A stretch of 64,000 nt of DNA from Rhynchonema sp. JSB1_4 (GCA_030248065.1 JASAMV010004411.1:1-64000); one strand, 5' to 3'; positions 22,575-35,900 are shown, counted from the first letter of the stretch. The notes: a model not told the origin generated them from the letters alone. Made by a program: numbers and translations.

Positions 22575-23911
22575 CATACACAGTACAACACAGTCAAACT
22601 AATAAAACACGCCGACTTACATGTTTAAAAGCATTTTGGCAGGTATTGGTTGCACAATAAGCACATAAGAATTCGTTGTCTGGTCACCCTTGCGCTTTGC
22701 ATGCCTACAAAGCAGCCTGGTTAATTTCTTTTTGCTTCAATATGGTTCCATTTCCTTAGTTCAGTTTCCTTTCAAATTTTTCACTTCAACGCAGCAGTTT
22801 GCTATAGCTCTCTGGTTTTTGCGCAATCGAAAGTATTTTGAAAAAACATTTTTTTGCATCCATGTCAAAACAGAAACCAATATCCGGATAAAGGTCCGTG
22901 TGTGTCTATTCCGGAAATGCAAAGGCTGGCCGTGTGACGTAAAGAAGCAGACGCATTGTACGCGACAATGCTTGAACAAAAGCCCGTTCTCAAAATACCG
23001 ACCCGGGGCGATTTCAAGCCCAATAAAGTCTGAAAGTCCCGATCATGATTCTAAATCGAGATCCGGCGATCTGGCTTTCTTATCGGAATAAATAGATCGC
23101 AGTTGTGTGTATCACTTTTGTATGACGCCAAAACACAAATGTGACAATACACAAGTCCTCCGCATCATCAAGAAAAACTGACCCCGATTTTAGGACGAAT
23201 AGTCGCGCATATTTCGTGTCTCCATAAAGCAATTGTGGGACACGGGGCGTCGTCAAATAATGTGAGCAGAATTGTAATCCCTCCGGTCCCGATTATTGGC
23301 TTATATTAATCTACACACATCGTCATGGCAGTCTAATGCAATGTTTTATTTCCTCGCGCTCATTTTTGAGACTGGCTGTGTGTTGACACGTCTGCGTTGA
23401 CGACCAAAAAATTAGGCCAAATGTTAATCCCGATTCGTTTCCAATCCCGTAAAGAACTCGCTATCCCGATTGGCGGCATCCGCCGATAAACAATCCCGTT
23501 CGAGCACTATTTATGAAAAATTTATCAAATTATACAAGAGATGAATACCTGAGCTGATTAGACAGGGATGCAAGGAAGCGCATTGTTGGCTCGGGGGTCT
23601 TGTTTTGGTTTTGCCCTTGATTTGGTACTCAGCCATGTGATCCCGTGCATAAGGTCGATTCACACTGACTGCTGGTCAGACTTTTCTGCTTGCCCGAACG
23701 TGACTGCTGTCCGGACTTTGATTGTTGCTGCCAATACCCACGTGACGTGGGTGTTGAGGTCGATCACGTTGTGTGTCAATGGAGTAGCCAGTGCGCAAAC
23801 GGCTGGTTCATAGCCGATGTGTATAGTCCAACTACGGGGGTGCGAAGGCTGGAATTCTCGAAATAATTTTCGAGTTGAGTATGTTGCCAGGTTGGATTGC
23901 AAGCTCGGTCT

Positions 23912-24175
<264 letters not shown>

Positions 24176-24604
24176 CTTCAAACGTTGCTTGCTGTTAACG
24201 TAATATTTCGAGGTTACACCGAGCCCACTCACACCGATTTTCGCTCCGTTTCGAAAATTCCAGCCGAAGTCAGACCCTCGAAGGTGCATGCCGCCAGCGG
24301 TCACTCACAACTAAGGTTGCAATCAGATAAATGCGGAAATTGGTGATCAGGGATATGCGGAATTGTAAATTTATGCATTCCGAATTGCGCATTTTCTGTT
24401 GCGGAAAGTTAAGTGTTTGAAGTTACTTCGTTCTGAGCTTTTGCCTGAATGCCTTAGCTCGCTGTCTGCATAAACCTGCACCAACTGGAGGTCAGTACGC
24501 CGGAAGTTGTCCATCATCAGCTGACGGCGTCCGTTTACGCACCAGATAAACGCGGAATGCGAAATGGAGAAATTTACAATTCCGCATTTGTCTGATCGCA
24601 GCCT

Positions 24605-25345
24605 AAACAACGAACTTTTTTGCAACATTTTGTCAGGTTCTGATCGACAGAACGATTTCGTTCAACAGTTCAACCAGGGTTGGGCAAAAAAACGACGACG
24701 TTTTTTCTTAAAAATACCGAGGTTTTTTTTTAAAAAAACGCCTGGGTCGTTTTTCGTTTTTTTAAATCCTGAATTTCCTTGATTTTCCCTGATTTTCCTC
24801 GGAAAGTACCCTGATTATCAAGGAAAATCAATTTTTGTCCCATTTTTTTCAAAAAATTTTCGACCAATTTTTACTTTGTCGAGATACGTCGATATACGGA
24901 GTTTGACTTTCAGTGATGACCCCGGCCAAAGTTGGTCCCATGATGCGGGTCTGATATGGAATCTTAACAACTCGCTAGAAAAGGGTTGAAAACTTGAAAC
25001 CCGTTTATTTTGCCTCAGAACACATAGAATTACTTCACTCAACCACGTTTTCTTCCCAATATGAGCGTTTTCCAATTTTTTGGAGGCATATTTTCGTCAT
25101 CTGGGCATTTTAAAAAAACGTTTTTTTTTAAAAAACGATTTTTTGAGAAAAAAACGTTTTTTGCCCAACCATGAGTTCAGTTCAACTGCGCGTTGCCGAG
25201 TGACGAATTTGTCGAATGTCGTCTATTTTCCGTTCACTGGCAGAAAACGATGAAATAATATGATTAAATTTGTTCTGTTTCTGACGCTCCTTTCATGCTT
25301 TTTTGAAGTGATCATGTTGATCTTGGCTTTTTATAGATGTGTATT
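24605..25345 (+). pseudogene. Broken second copy of the PAF-acetylhydrolase-like last exon
   Basis: Sequence from TTTTGTCAGGTTCTG onward matches the last exon and 3' flank of the gene ending at 20545, but carries a small deletion in the first 40 bp, a hAT-like insertion at 24675-25178 splitting the exon at the FVQQFN position, and a further deletion after GACGAATTTGTCGA. The stop and 3' flank (TGAAATAATATGATTAAA) are still recognisable. No upstream exons are present, so this is a partial duplicate. Confidence 0.75.
24675..25178. mobile_element. hAT-like element inside the duplicated exon
   Basis: It begins CAGGGTTGGGC and ends near GCCCAACCATG plus five more bases. AGTTCAAC flanks it on both sides (24667-24674, 25179-25186), and the undisturbed copy at 20.45 kb shows a single AGTTCAAC at the same place, an empty-site proof. 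Confidence 0.85.
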
Positions 25346-26421
25346 AATTTAAGTCGTGGTTTTTTCAACTCAAATATTATTGTCGCGAAAGCTAATGTGA
25401 CGACTAAGTAGTGTTAGTGTTTTACTATACATATATGAAGACCACATGTACGGGAGAAGTTCACCTCCAAATAAAGCCCCAGAAGCGTATGTATAGTTAC
25501 TAACTGGTTTCCGGTGTGAGCTCCTTCGGGTCCCACTTGGAATTTTTTGAAAATTTAAAAAACTTTCAGCCATAAAACATTTCAAAAAATTACATTCTTC
25601 CGCAGCGTGATGAAAGCCACATTTACAGTATGTACATACATAGGGTGTTCGCTATACGGCCCGTTTCCACATAAAAATTTATCGTGCTAACAGTGGATTA
25701 TAATGCTAGAAAAAGCATAAACATGCATCTGTGAGTTCAGAAGTACACAACGCAACCCTCCCTTCATGCATTCTGCAGCATGACCCTAAAGGCCTACGAT
25801 AGGTTATTTGGAAGTTTTCCAAGTAAGCTCACTTGGGGCATTTGGGCTAAATTTTTAATCTGTGTCCCAGGAGCCCCCAAGCGGCTTTGGTCGAACTTCT
25901 CCGGTAATTATTTACTCACGTACCTATACCACTGTACGTGTACGCTCTGACTATTTTTGTATAAGCTGCATATTGCTGCAAGACATGCTTGTTGTTTTAT
26001 TACACCAATGCACCCACATTAATGGCAATGAACTTGATCGCTAACCTTTTCACACCTGGCAACCTGATTTGATGCCCAGTCGCGTTTGCGCATTAATAGC
26101 ATGATAAATAATCTACACACATCAGGCATTCCTTTTCTGAAGATCACAAATATACATAACAATCGTGTGAACACTGTTTGAATAACAAAATCATTATACA
26201 GTACAATACACGGTCAAAAGTGTCAAACACGCCGGTAATTATACAGCAGCCAAAAGCACAATTCCAGACGAAATTACCCCAGAATTCTCGAAGTGTGCCG
26301 TTCTGAAGCGACTTCAGTTTTTTTCGCAATAACGTTTGAAATATTTCATGCTTAGACAAGAATTACGAAAGGCATTTTCCAATTTTAAAATTATTTCACT
26401 CCATAAATGATCTGTTGATAT

Positions 26422-26643
26422 TTACAAAGATTCTGGCAGCACTTGTAGCTTTTCGACCGTGCTGCTGCTTGAAGTGCGACGCAACGCAGTTCGGGTTAAT
26501 TCGACCGGCATTTCTACCACAATAGTTCGATCTTGAGCGTTTGGCAAATCCGCAACTTCAGTTCGGCGTTTTGATTTACAACGATGATTGGAATAACCGA
26601 TTGATGTTTCAACCAATGCGCGCTGTTTGGTTGAATAATGTGA
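26422..26643 (-). CDS. Possible last coding exon of an unrecognised gene
   Basis: After a TTTTTCAG acceptor, 73 codons run to a stop at 26422: begins SHYSTKQRALVETSIGYSN, has a basic KSKRR stretch and a Thr/Ser-rich end (RRTSSSSTVEKLQVLPESL). The amino-acid make-up looks coding rather than random, but I found no partner exon upstream and no family. It could belong to a gene spread over 26.6-28.3 kb or be a chance frame. Confidence 0.3.
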   Translation of the reverse strand, partial: SHYSTKQRALVETSIGYSNHRCKSKRRTEVADLPNAQDRTIVVEMPVELTRTALRRTSSSSTVEKLQVLPESL

Positions 26644-27882
26644 CTGAAAAACGTTCACTAAAATCCATGATTGTTGTTGACTGCCGTTGTGACTTATGGC
26701 TGGAAGGTACTTTCGAGACACCCGGTGCTTGACGCACAGGCTCGTCGGGAACGTCAGTCAGAAACGTTGTGTTGTACAAATGTGGGAACGAAGTTGACGG
26801 GTGACTCTATAGATCTCGACAAACTCCAAATCCGCAGATCCGCTGGTGGGTGAAAGTGACATATAATATTTATGGTCCATTACTTGATGATCAATTGATG
26901 TCAAGGGTGAGGCAGTCGTCAGATGGTTGTCTCCGGCGTGAAGAGCTGAAAGATTGGCTTATTTTTCATATCCACTTTTACACTGCAACAAGCATGAGTC
27001 GAGGTTGGCATCAGCAGAGTGATCTCGAACTTACGCACGGCCGTGAACTTTGATAAGTTGTATATGGTCATTTTCATGCCACTATTCTACACTTGTCTGC
27101 CCATAATCGGGGAGGCCGCTGCCGCCGACCCCATGCACACCTAGATTCCTGTTTGCTGCGGTGTCCTTTCATTGAATTTTGTCAAAATTTGAAACCAAAG
27201 GCAGGGTCAGTTTGACTAATCATTCACGGGACACGGCGTGGCTCAGGTGAACTGCCTGTGTTTCGTTTAAGATTCGGACTGAACAGAGGGTCATTAAGCA
27301 CAAGAAACAAAGCGAGTTATGGTACATATTACGCATGGGAAACACCATGTGTAGGAAATTTCTGCCATTAGTAATTTCCTAGTGAATTGTTTGCCCCATG
27401 TGCCAAGATTTTGGGGGTGACTTTGCGTGCGGCACGCCACTTTGTGTCGCTAATTATGTAATTGTTCTGATTTCCTTTCCCCCGATTGGGGCTATTGTCT
27501 AATTGCTTAACATTTCCTTTCCCCCCGATTGGGGCTTTCGCAAACATCCTGTTCTGTACCTATATAATCTTTTCTCTTTCTTTCATTCTTTAGTTGTACC
27601 GTTTGTGACTTTGCTTTACCACTAACCCTGACAATAAACTTACAAAACCTGCAACGAGACGACTGTATGAATCCTAAACAACAAACACATGACATTTTTC
27701 CCTTCTTCACCATGGGTTTACAAGACAATGGTGTAAATTTGATAAGACCCGGGTGGGGGTAAAATTTGGAAAACTTTGAACTTCGTATTCAATATCCCGT
27801 TCGACGTTGCATTTCCTTATTCTGGGTTTTCAGCCACGAGTGAAAAACCAAACCGGGCACTGAATACACGCGAACATGTTAA
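26644..27882. other. Region with no recognised gene
   Basis: Nothing convincing was seen. The phrase TTTCCTTTCCCCCCGATTGGGGCT is duplicated near 27470 and 27510. Confidence 0.4.
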
Positions 27883-28310
27883 GGCCGCTCTCTGACAAAA
27901 GCAAAAAGCAAAAAGCAAAAAGTTTAACGCACACTTTTTGCTTTTTGCTTTTTGCTTTTGTCAGAGAGCAAAAGCAAAGAGTTGACTTTTTGCTTTTTGC
28001 TTTTGTCAGAGAGCAAAAAAGCAAAAAGCAAAAAGTTGTGCAGCGCGCACAAGCAGCAAGCATTAGCGTGTTCCAAGCCTGTGTAATTATTGATTTTCGG
28101 GTTTGTGCAGCCTGGTTTTGGGCGTAAAAAGTCATGATGACTTTTTGCTTTTTTTTCAAGTTTTTGCTTTTTGCTTTTGCTCTCTGACAAAAGCAAAAAG
28201 CAAAAAGCAAAAAGTCAACTTTTTGCTTTTGCTCTCTGACAAAAGCAAAAAGCAAAAAGTGTGTGTTAAGCTTTTTGCTTTTTGCTTTTTGCTTTTGTCA
28301 GAGAGCGGCC
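27883..28310. mobile_element. Fold-back element of GCAAAAA units (AGGCCGC ends)
   Basis: The ends are GGCCGCTCTCTGACAAAAGC and its inverse, GCTTTTGTCAGAGAGCGGCC. Each arm of roughly 190 bp is built from alternating runs of GCAAAAA and its complement, separated by CTCTCTGAC/GTCAGAGAG. The outer AGGCCGC tip is shared with the 48223-49505 element. It lies 54 bp past the stop of the small membrane-protein gene. Confidence 0.8.
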
Positions 28311-28364
28311 TAAGCACTGAATCACAGGCAAAATTGTCAGCTACTGATGCGCAAAACTCGTCAG

Positions 28365-29753
28365 TCAAACCATTGGTGCCGGTGGTGCGTCGGTGCTCTT
28401 CAGTGTGCTGGCCGTTTCGTATTGCGTCATGAGACTGGAGTCATGCGAATCTTCCTCCGCAATCGGCATGTGCATTTCGGCGCTCCTCCGCTGAATCACC
28501 GATGTTTCGCAAGTGTTTGATGTTGGATGGTAAATGGGTGGGTCGCCACGATGGTCATAATTCGTTGTGGGTGTGCTCGATTGATCGAGACGACTGCCGA
28601 TGAATGGATAGTAGATCATGTCCTGAAATGGGGCAGTACCCAGTTTGCGTGAGTGCGCGTGTGCTTGCGTTGCTGTCTTTTAGGGACCAGCAGACCCTTT
28701 TCGGGGAAAAGCTGTGTTCTTTTTGTGTTGAAGTATTTTGTTTCTGGGGGTCGAGCACCGAGGGCCCTATTCATGTATCATAACGAGGCTGAAACGAGGA
28801 ATGTCCAATAAATTTCTAATAATGTTAGTACATACATATGTAAACCGTGCGCCAGGTTCGATTCAATCCTGTACAGTATATGGGCTTATAGTAATGTTGT
28901 CAAATACAGTAATGTCGTCACATTTTGTTGTCAAATCACGTGTAGTATTGGGTCTTATGTATGTTTTGTTTCCACGGTTCGACGACTTCACAACATGATT
29001 TGACGACAAAACTATTCGCCTGTATAAGTCGTCCACAGACGGCGCCAGAAAACAATATGTATACCTGCGGAAAAGCGATCCATTGCGTCGTATCATCATT
29101 CGATTGGTAGAATTGCGCCATGAAATACTGATCGATGCGATAGGCGAGGTGAACGAACGCGTCCCAGAAACAACAGCCACAGCCCAAACACATCGTGAAC
29201 ACACCTGCGCATATGAGTGGGGATGGAGCGACATGATCAGGATTCGTACATTCACTTCGTCATTCTAATTGAGCTAGGTTCAGTATGATTATAAAAATTG
29301 CATTATTCACCACGGGTTCGTATAGGGAAGCCACTATAAAGACTGTACACTGTATTGCGCACATTTTTTCGGTGTGAATTGACTGGGGTCTCAATTAGGC
29401 AACCACCAGCAAAGCCATGATGTCCAGCGGTAATTATACACTATGCTGCATGTTTTGCTAAGAACGCTTCCGAAATATGCGCTTCTTTGTGCTTGTGGAG
29501 CAGGGATGATTTACGTGTGCATAAACCCAGCTCGTGCTTATTTTTAGCGTCACGTGGCCATCTGGTGCATTCGCGCTGACGATGACCTGGTGCACCGACC
29601 GTATGCGAGAGCAGGTCGAAAAGGGGTGACCAAAATATTAAAATATGAAATACAGACACAAAACTCCACGCGATTCTTCCACTCACCGAACGGAACAAAA
29701 AACATCAGAAGAATTGAGAAGGCGCTCGCCATGGTCGAGTCACTGTAAGGCAT
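28365..29753 (-). CDS. Small membrane protein of unknown function, 3 exons
   Basis: The exons 29687-29753, 29065-29204 and 28365-28622 join in frame to 154 aa. The N-terminal third is hydrophobic and Cys-rich (ASAFSILLMFFVPFG then VFTMCLGCGCCFWDAF), suggesting one membrane hairpin or two close helices, followed by a likely amphipathic stretch (HLAYRIDQYFMAQFYQSN). The C-terminal 85 residues are polar, rich in Ser, Thr, Pro and His, and end DAPPAPMV, likely cytosolic. Donor and acceptor sites and phases (1, then 0) agree. The frame is open a little upstream of the chosen ATG, so another 5' exon is possible. I do not recognise the family. Confidence 0.6.
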
Positions 29754-30538
29754 ATTCACATGGGTATGAAGAAATAATGAATTATGAATTTTTTATTGGG
29801 TACCGCTCTTAATTTGAAAGAGCTTGAATAATACAAGAAAACAACCTAGAGAGGGTCAGCTGCGGTTTTGTTTTCGAACATAACAGCACGTTTATATGGA
29901 AGCAGTGCACAGGGGCGGGAGAAAAAGAAGTCACACAGTAGTGCGGCTTGGAGTGCCAAAGTCCTCAGAGGTCTGCGTATAGCTGTCCTGCGAGACAAAT
30001 CGAACCAAAAACGTGGCAGTTTCTGACCCGCATTCCGCAAAAAAGCTTATGCTGGTGCGGCCGCGCTCAGCATTTTTTTGGCTCGAGGAGCACAAAATAG
30101 GGCAACGAACAGCGCCGCTTATAAGTGGCAAAATATGCTGCTGTGACATTGAAGGCACAACCTTTGGTCGGTAAGCAAGCGGTCCGCCATGTTTTAAACA
30201 GGGTCACAGTGTCGTGATGGTTATTTTGGCCAAATATTTTCCAGTTGTTGAGCGAAGTGTATGCTGATTTGATTAGGAAAGAAACAACTTGATTCACTTG
30301 ATCCACGTTAACGGCGGTATGTTGATTTTTCGGTGGCCTGAATGTTTTCGGACGCTGAGAAATTATTTTTACAGAAATATCCCTTTCAAAGTATATACCT
30401 ACGAAAGATCGTGTGTGACGCGCTGCACCCAGGGTTAATCAGATAAAACAAAATTTAAATGATGTTCTTTTCTCAATTTGGTCGCGACCCAGGCTGCAGC
30501 AAAAATGTACAGAAAACAAAAACAATGCTCCAAGAGTA

Positions 30539-31580
30539 TTAAGGTGGAGTTATACTCGGGTACAAAGCCTTTTGAAGACAATCTGTCTTCATGTCTACAA
30601 TGCAGACATGAAGACAAAAAGCTACAATGTACCAAGGTTTGGAGACAAGGAAGGTACAAGGCTTTGAAGACAAAGCGTGGTACAACCAAGAAATGAAAGA
30701 AAGAGAATAAGAAAACGGAATTTACCTAAAAATTGTTGGATGACGAAAAACTGTCAATTTAATGAATTGTTGAGTAGCGTGTGGAATTAAACTGATTCAA
30801 AATGTCATTGTAAACCTTCACTACTGTTCGGAAACACCCAAGAATTTTGTTAGTGGTCGGACCCCAGCAAGAAACAATGTTGCCCATCGGCTGCTGTCAG
30901 TGGGGAGCATTCTGCTCCAAATATCCTGATAGAGTTGATGTGCTACATTAGTTTTTGCTTCTAAAAATGTGCAGCTAAATATTATTCAGTCTGAGATCGA
31001 AAAACTTCTTCAAAACAATGTCACGCGACACAAAAAGTGAGGTTGGTCTTCTATTTTTTTCGGGGCAGGAGCGTTTTTGGGTTGTGGGAGCATTATACCT
31101 TGTTACTTCTTTTAGGTTGCGATGTTTACGATTTAGTATTAACATATTCTATTTTTTTCTGACTCAAATCACACCCGTGAAGTCTTCTTTAGGCTCCAAA
31201 ATTGGGGGGAGTACCCATTTTTCTTCCCTAGGAAAATCGTTGGCTTAGGGCAGGTCCGAGGTGTGGCTGGGGTCGGGCATCAACGTTTTTGAATTTTCTG
31301 GAGTGTGCTGTCAGTCCACTGAGTAAGTATTGAATCGCTAAGTTGCGTGTAACGTGAGATGTTTGCCGTTATGTTGTTTGTCTACAAGCCAAAAGTTCAG
31401 CTCGTTGAACTCTTGGTTTGGGGACAAATTGTCTTCAAAGCAGTGTCTTCAAAGCATGTCCTCAAAGTGAGTTATACTTGGTTATGGACAAAGTATAACT
31501 CGCTCGTGAGGACAATTCGTCTTTAGTGTCTATATTGCTGTCTCCAAAGCCCTTTGTACCCGAGTATAACTCCACCTTAA
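30539..31580. mobile_element. TTAA-flanked element with long inverted repeats
   Basis: The left end reads TTAAGGTGGAGTTATACTCG, and the right end is its exact inverse, CGAGTATAACTCCACCTTAA. Sub-terminal GAAGACAA/TTGTCTTC motifs repeat in both arms. TTAA on both sides points to a piggyBac-type target site, but no transposase is encoded. Confidence 0.75.
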
Positions 31581-32113
31581 CGTGCGTCTTACGAAGACTG
31601 CGTCTTACTAAGACGACTCTGATAAACATAAGGAATTCCACCAAAGGCAAAATGTTCTTACCAAAATGTCGTGTTCGTTTGGCTTTATGCGCGGTGAACA
31701 CAAAAAGCATGCAATTGTTTCTTTCTTTTTATCAGCTCATTGCATTTCTCATCAAACCTTCCACAGCAGGGCAGCCTCAGCCAAAACTTTCTCAGGGTGT
31801 GAACCTTGACATAATATACTTCGCGCGAACAAACTGTCTGATGTTTCACAAATCAGCAATGTGCTCTTGGGTGCTGTCTTGTGGACGTGCTTTGCGCAAA
31901 AGATGATATGTAGATAAATGTCTGTAACAATTCAGTATTTGTTGGACAATACGACTGTACGTACTTTGCCTGCCTGTTTATGTACATCGTGAAGCTGTGA
32001 TTTCAATTCACGGTAGATTTCATGTTTTTCTAACAGGATTTGCCACATTGCCTGCGGGCGTTTGCATTCACCTGGCACTGGAGGTGCAAAAACTCAAATA
32101 AATAAATAAATAG

Positions 32114-32238
32114 ATAAATGACGATACGGTTTAGGAATGTGGACACGCATAGATCTGCAGTCTGGCATTATGGCCCGAAACTGCATCTGCAACTGATCTA
32201 ACGCAATGCGTGTCCACAAAGCTAAATCGTATCGTTAA
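32114..32238. mobile_element. Palindromic MITE
   Basis: The left arm AATGACGATACGGTTTAGG...GTGGACACGCAT and the right arm ATGCGTGTCCAC...CTAAATCGTATCGTTAAT are inverse, about 35 bp each. Confidence 0.6.
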
Positions 32239-32994
32239 TTCACAGATAAAGATCTTGAACGAATCAGTGAGCCAGCAAGTTTTAACGGGGGCCAACTGAC
32301 TTGATGATCCGAACGTCAATCCTCTGAAGGAGGTTTTTGTGGCGTCAAGGCTGAATGGATTTTTTAAGTTAAAATGTGAGTATATGTAAAGCGCGGGTAT
32401 ACGTTTGGGAGTTGATGAGAACCGACAAGAGAGATTGACAGAAAAAACAGTGACATCATTCACTGAAAGTCACCATTGTCAGCAACCTGAAGTCCATTGT
32501 TCTGAAGCACTACACTGGAGCTATCAATCAGCCAGGATCACTTGCATTTGCAGTGTGAGCATAATAGTTTTTTGCCCAAACGAACATGTGTTGTTCTTGT
32601 ATGGCTGGTTTAGAACTGCGCACGAGAACGCAAGCACGCTGTTTTTGCGCAGTTGGTCTCTGCTGTGTGTACTTGTGTGTAGGGACTCTCTGGGCTCTAC
32701 ACAGTGATACACGGTTGATTTATTGTTTTATTCTCTCTTACATCGCGTTACGGTGCTTCCACAGACAACATCACCATTTAAGACAATTGACAATGCAAAG
32801 CATAGCGACACACGGAAAGAATGGTGACACTGGTTACTAATTGCATTGGAAAATCTGGTGCCTACTACCCACTTTGTCCCGATTTCACTCGAAAAGTGCA
32901 CGTATATTAGAATTAGACCACAGAAGTACATGCTTTCAAGCTTCGTCAAAAAGGGCACAGCTGATCACGGTCACGAATCATTAGCTATGTCAAG

Positions 32995-35900
32995 TCACAG
33001 CGCCGTCGGCCTCGCCGTGGTCGTGTACTGCATGTAGGCATTCCGCTGGCAATAGTCGACCGTGGCGAAGAACTTGGTCGTCAGGCCGCATAGCGCGGCG
33101 CACAGCAGACGTACGATCAGTACGATGAATTCGGACATTGTGAACACGGACAGCGACGCAAGGATGCCCAACAAGCCACCCGTTTGCGACAGAAGATCGA
33201 TCATCTGCAATGGAACGAACCGACTTCGGGATCACGCTTTTTGATAATAACTAAATTTAATTTCCGACCAGAAGCTTTCCTATTTCCCGTTGGTGTTGGA
33301 AACCTTACCCCCATATTTGGCGTTTCAACGTAACGTTTGTAGGACAGTGATTTCAAATAGATTTCCACCATGGCGCGGTTTCGGTCAATCTCTCGCAGGC
33401 ACAAGTCGACTTCAGTCTGATTGCCCGTATGTCGACATTTATTCGGCTAAATTAAGACAAATTTGTCAAACAGTGAAGATGATTCAAATAAAGTCAAGTC
33501 ACAAAGAGCCAAAAAACCAACATGATTTCGAAATCGTGCACGCGCAACTTCGACATTGTATTCAATGGACCTGGAAAACGCGCATAATTTTTTGCCAGCT
33601 GCCCAAAATAGTAGTTGGATTGCACAAAGTCTTATACACACTTGCAGGGCAATGGACAGTTGCAATCCCAGACGCTCGGGTCTGAAGCATCGGATTCCGC
33701 AAATTCGTCGATACAGGTCCCTATAACAAAGGGAGTGAGCAAGATCGAAAGCTTTGAGAGAAATCTAAAACTGAAAATTCCAACGTTGTGATAGTAGACA
33801 TTTCGGTTTCGTCTGGTCCATCGCAAACCGTGGGTCCATGCACTCACAACCGGTCTTGTACAGTTCATTCTGATAGCAGCTACGTTGGCAAGCCTGAGAC
33901 ATGATACTGGTGGTGCTCTTGGCTGAGCGATCAGCGCAACTTTATCTTGTGAAGGCAATGAAAGGTATTGTGTCATACAGTATATCAAGCGTGCTTACGT
34001 GAGATGAATAGTTCCCGCTGTGATAGTAAGTGTTGACCTCACTCGGTTTATTCACGCATTCGCCGTGTGGAGATCCCAGCCGAGAATATTCTTGCTGAAT
34101 TATGAAAGCTAGACACAAGTCCAAAATTTGAACAAAAAAACGAACACAACGATGAATAACCGTTGTGACGTTGCCACTCAACAACCGAAATTGTTCACAC
34201 CTTTGTCACACCCAATTGTGTGTACCATCCAGGCGTTGCCGAGTGTCCGACGCTTTCCAGGAACACACCGTCGTACATGTAGTGCACGTACACGCGGAAC
34301 CCGGCGGTTAGAATCCACGGTGCGTACTCCTCTTGTAGAACGTTTAGGTACAAAACAAGGCCTGAGCAACAGCAAATGGCAACGTCATTTGCATGGTTAG
34401 AATCATGAATTCCAAGAATTGAAAAAAGATGAAAACCAGTTTGTTCCGTCTTGAACTCGAGCTTACCGTTTCCGCGCCCCGATCGTCGACCGTTATAAAC
34501 TTTTGTCAAATTGGGGTGATTGAACGTGAAGCAGTTACCCAAGGCCGGGTCATTCCAGCGAAGGAAATCCTTGCTGAGTAATGCAAGCGATGCTGCAGGC
34601 TGCTTTCAACTGACCTACATGTTGTGAGCAACTGTTGTTCACCTCATATTCAAAGCGCGTCCCTCATAGGTGGCCCATTCAAACACGGCATTGTCCCAGC
34701 TGGCGGCCAATCGTTGCGCTTCTTCCAAATTTGCAGCCAGGAACGTGGTCGAGTCGATCGTGTTCTGCGGTGTGATCAGCGTAGCGATGGTTTGCTGAAT
34801 TCGTAAACTTATCTTGCAACGTTCGTAAGTCATGTTGTCGTGTGACACATTCACTTCACGTGACAAATTCTTACCGAAGCATTTCCTCCGCCCAAAATGC
34901 CGGCCAGGTCTGGAACACTATTAAATTATTAGTGTTCTTCTAGTGGATTATCGAGTGCCGAACGTGCTGAGAACACGTACGATACAAAGCTAACAGTTTT
35001 CGCAGAACAGTCCGTTGTAGTCAATCGGGCACGTGCAGTAGTGCTGACCACACGAAGGATATGGACAGTGTCCCATTGGAGAGTTGCACGTGCCATTGTT
35101 CTGACAAGGGTTGCTTGGACAAAACACTGGAAATGACGACCCATTTGCTTGTAAGATCCGCTCTGTGAATATAATGTTACAAAAACCCACAGTCAATCTC
35201 GCATAAAGCTCCAGTCCAGCCCTCCATGCAAATGCACGTGTACACGCTGTCCATTGCGCACGAACAATTCGTAGCTGTGCCTCCTGTGAAAAGAGAACGA
35301 TGGGAACTTGTTTGAGAGGTTTGTTCAAGTGTTTAGAGTGCAAAAACTACTCAGATCCAACCGTTCATGCATGTGTACCATATTGGGCTGCAAGGCGACG
35401 ACCATATACAGAGCGGTCGAGCAGGAGTCAAACAGTCTTCATCAGCCAGGCTGTGATACATGTAGCTGGGATACAACGGATTGTAGGAAAAGGTGACGCA
35501 GTGCTCGTTGGTGCCATTCGAGGGTTCGCCTGTTAAAGCTTTCGAACGTGTTTTCGGTCCAACAATGCTTGGGTGACACCACATACCAGGTTTCCAGGCG
35601 TTAATCGACCATGTGGTCACATTTCTCCAACCGGGATACTCCAAGTTGGTCCATTGGTCTTCGATTTGTTGATCGCTTGTGCTCGTCCAAATCGGGTCCG
35701 GGATAGAAGGTAGAGACTGGAGGAATGCTGAAAGTTTGGAGTGGGTGTAGTTTTTCCATAAAAGGTCCAGAAACGCATGCATACACAAGAAAAAACCCAC
35801 GATACACCATGTACTCCATCCCATCGAAGGCTGCAATAGACGCCACCATAGGGCCCAACGATTTGCAGTACGTACTTGCGGCCCAGTACCCGACGTCATT

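Larger units (their letters stand above)
29754..32994. other. Int ergenic region with a TTAA fold-back element
   Basis: No gene was recognised. It contains the 1.04-kb element at 30539-31580 and a short palindromic MITE at 32114-32238. A phrase near 32049-32112 (CCTGCGGGCG...CACCTGGCACTG...CAAATAAA) also occurs at 18272-18335, so it is another dispersed repeat. Confidence 0.45.

Noticed and set aside
27883..28310. CRISPR-like array of short repeats
   Set aside because: The units are nested inverted GCAAAAA runs forming a fold-back element, without unique spacers, and the genome is eukaryotic.
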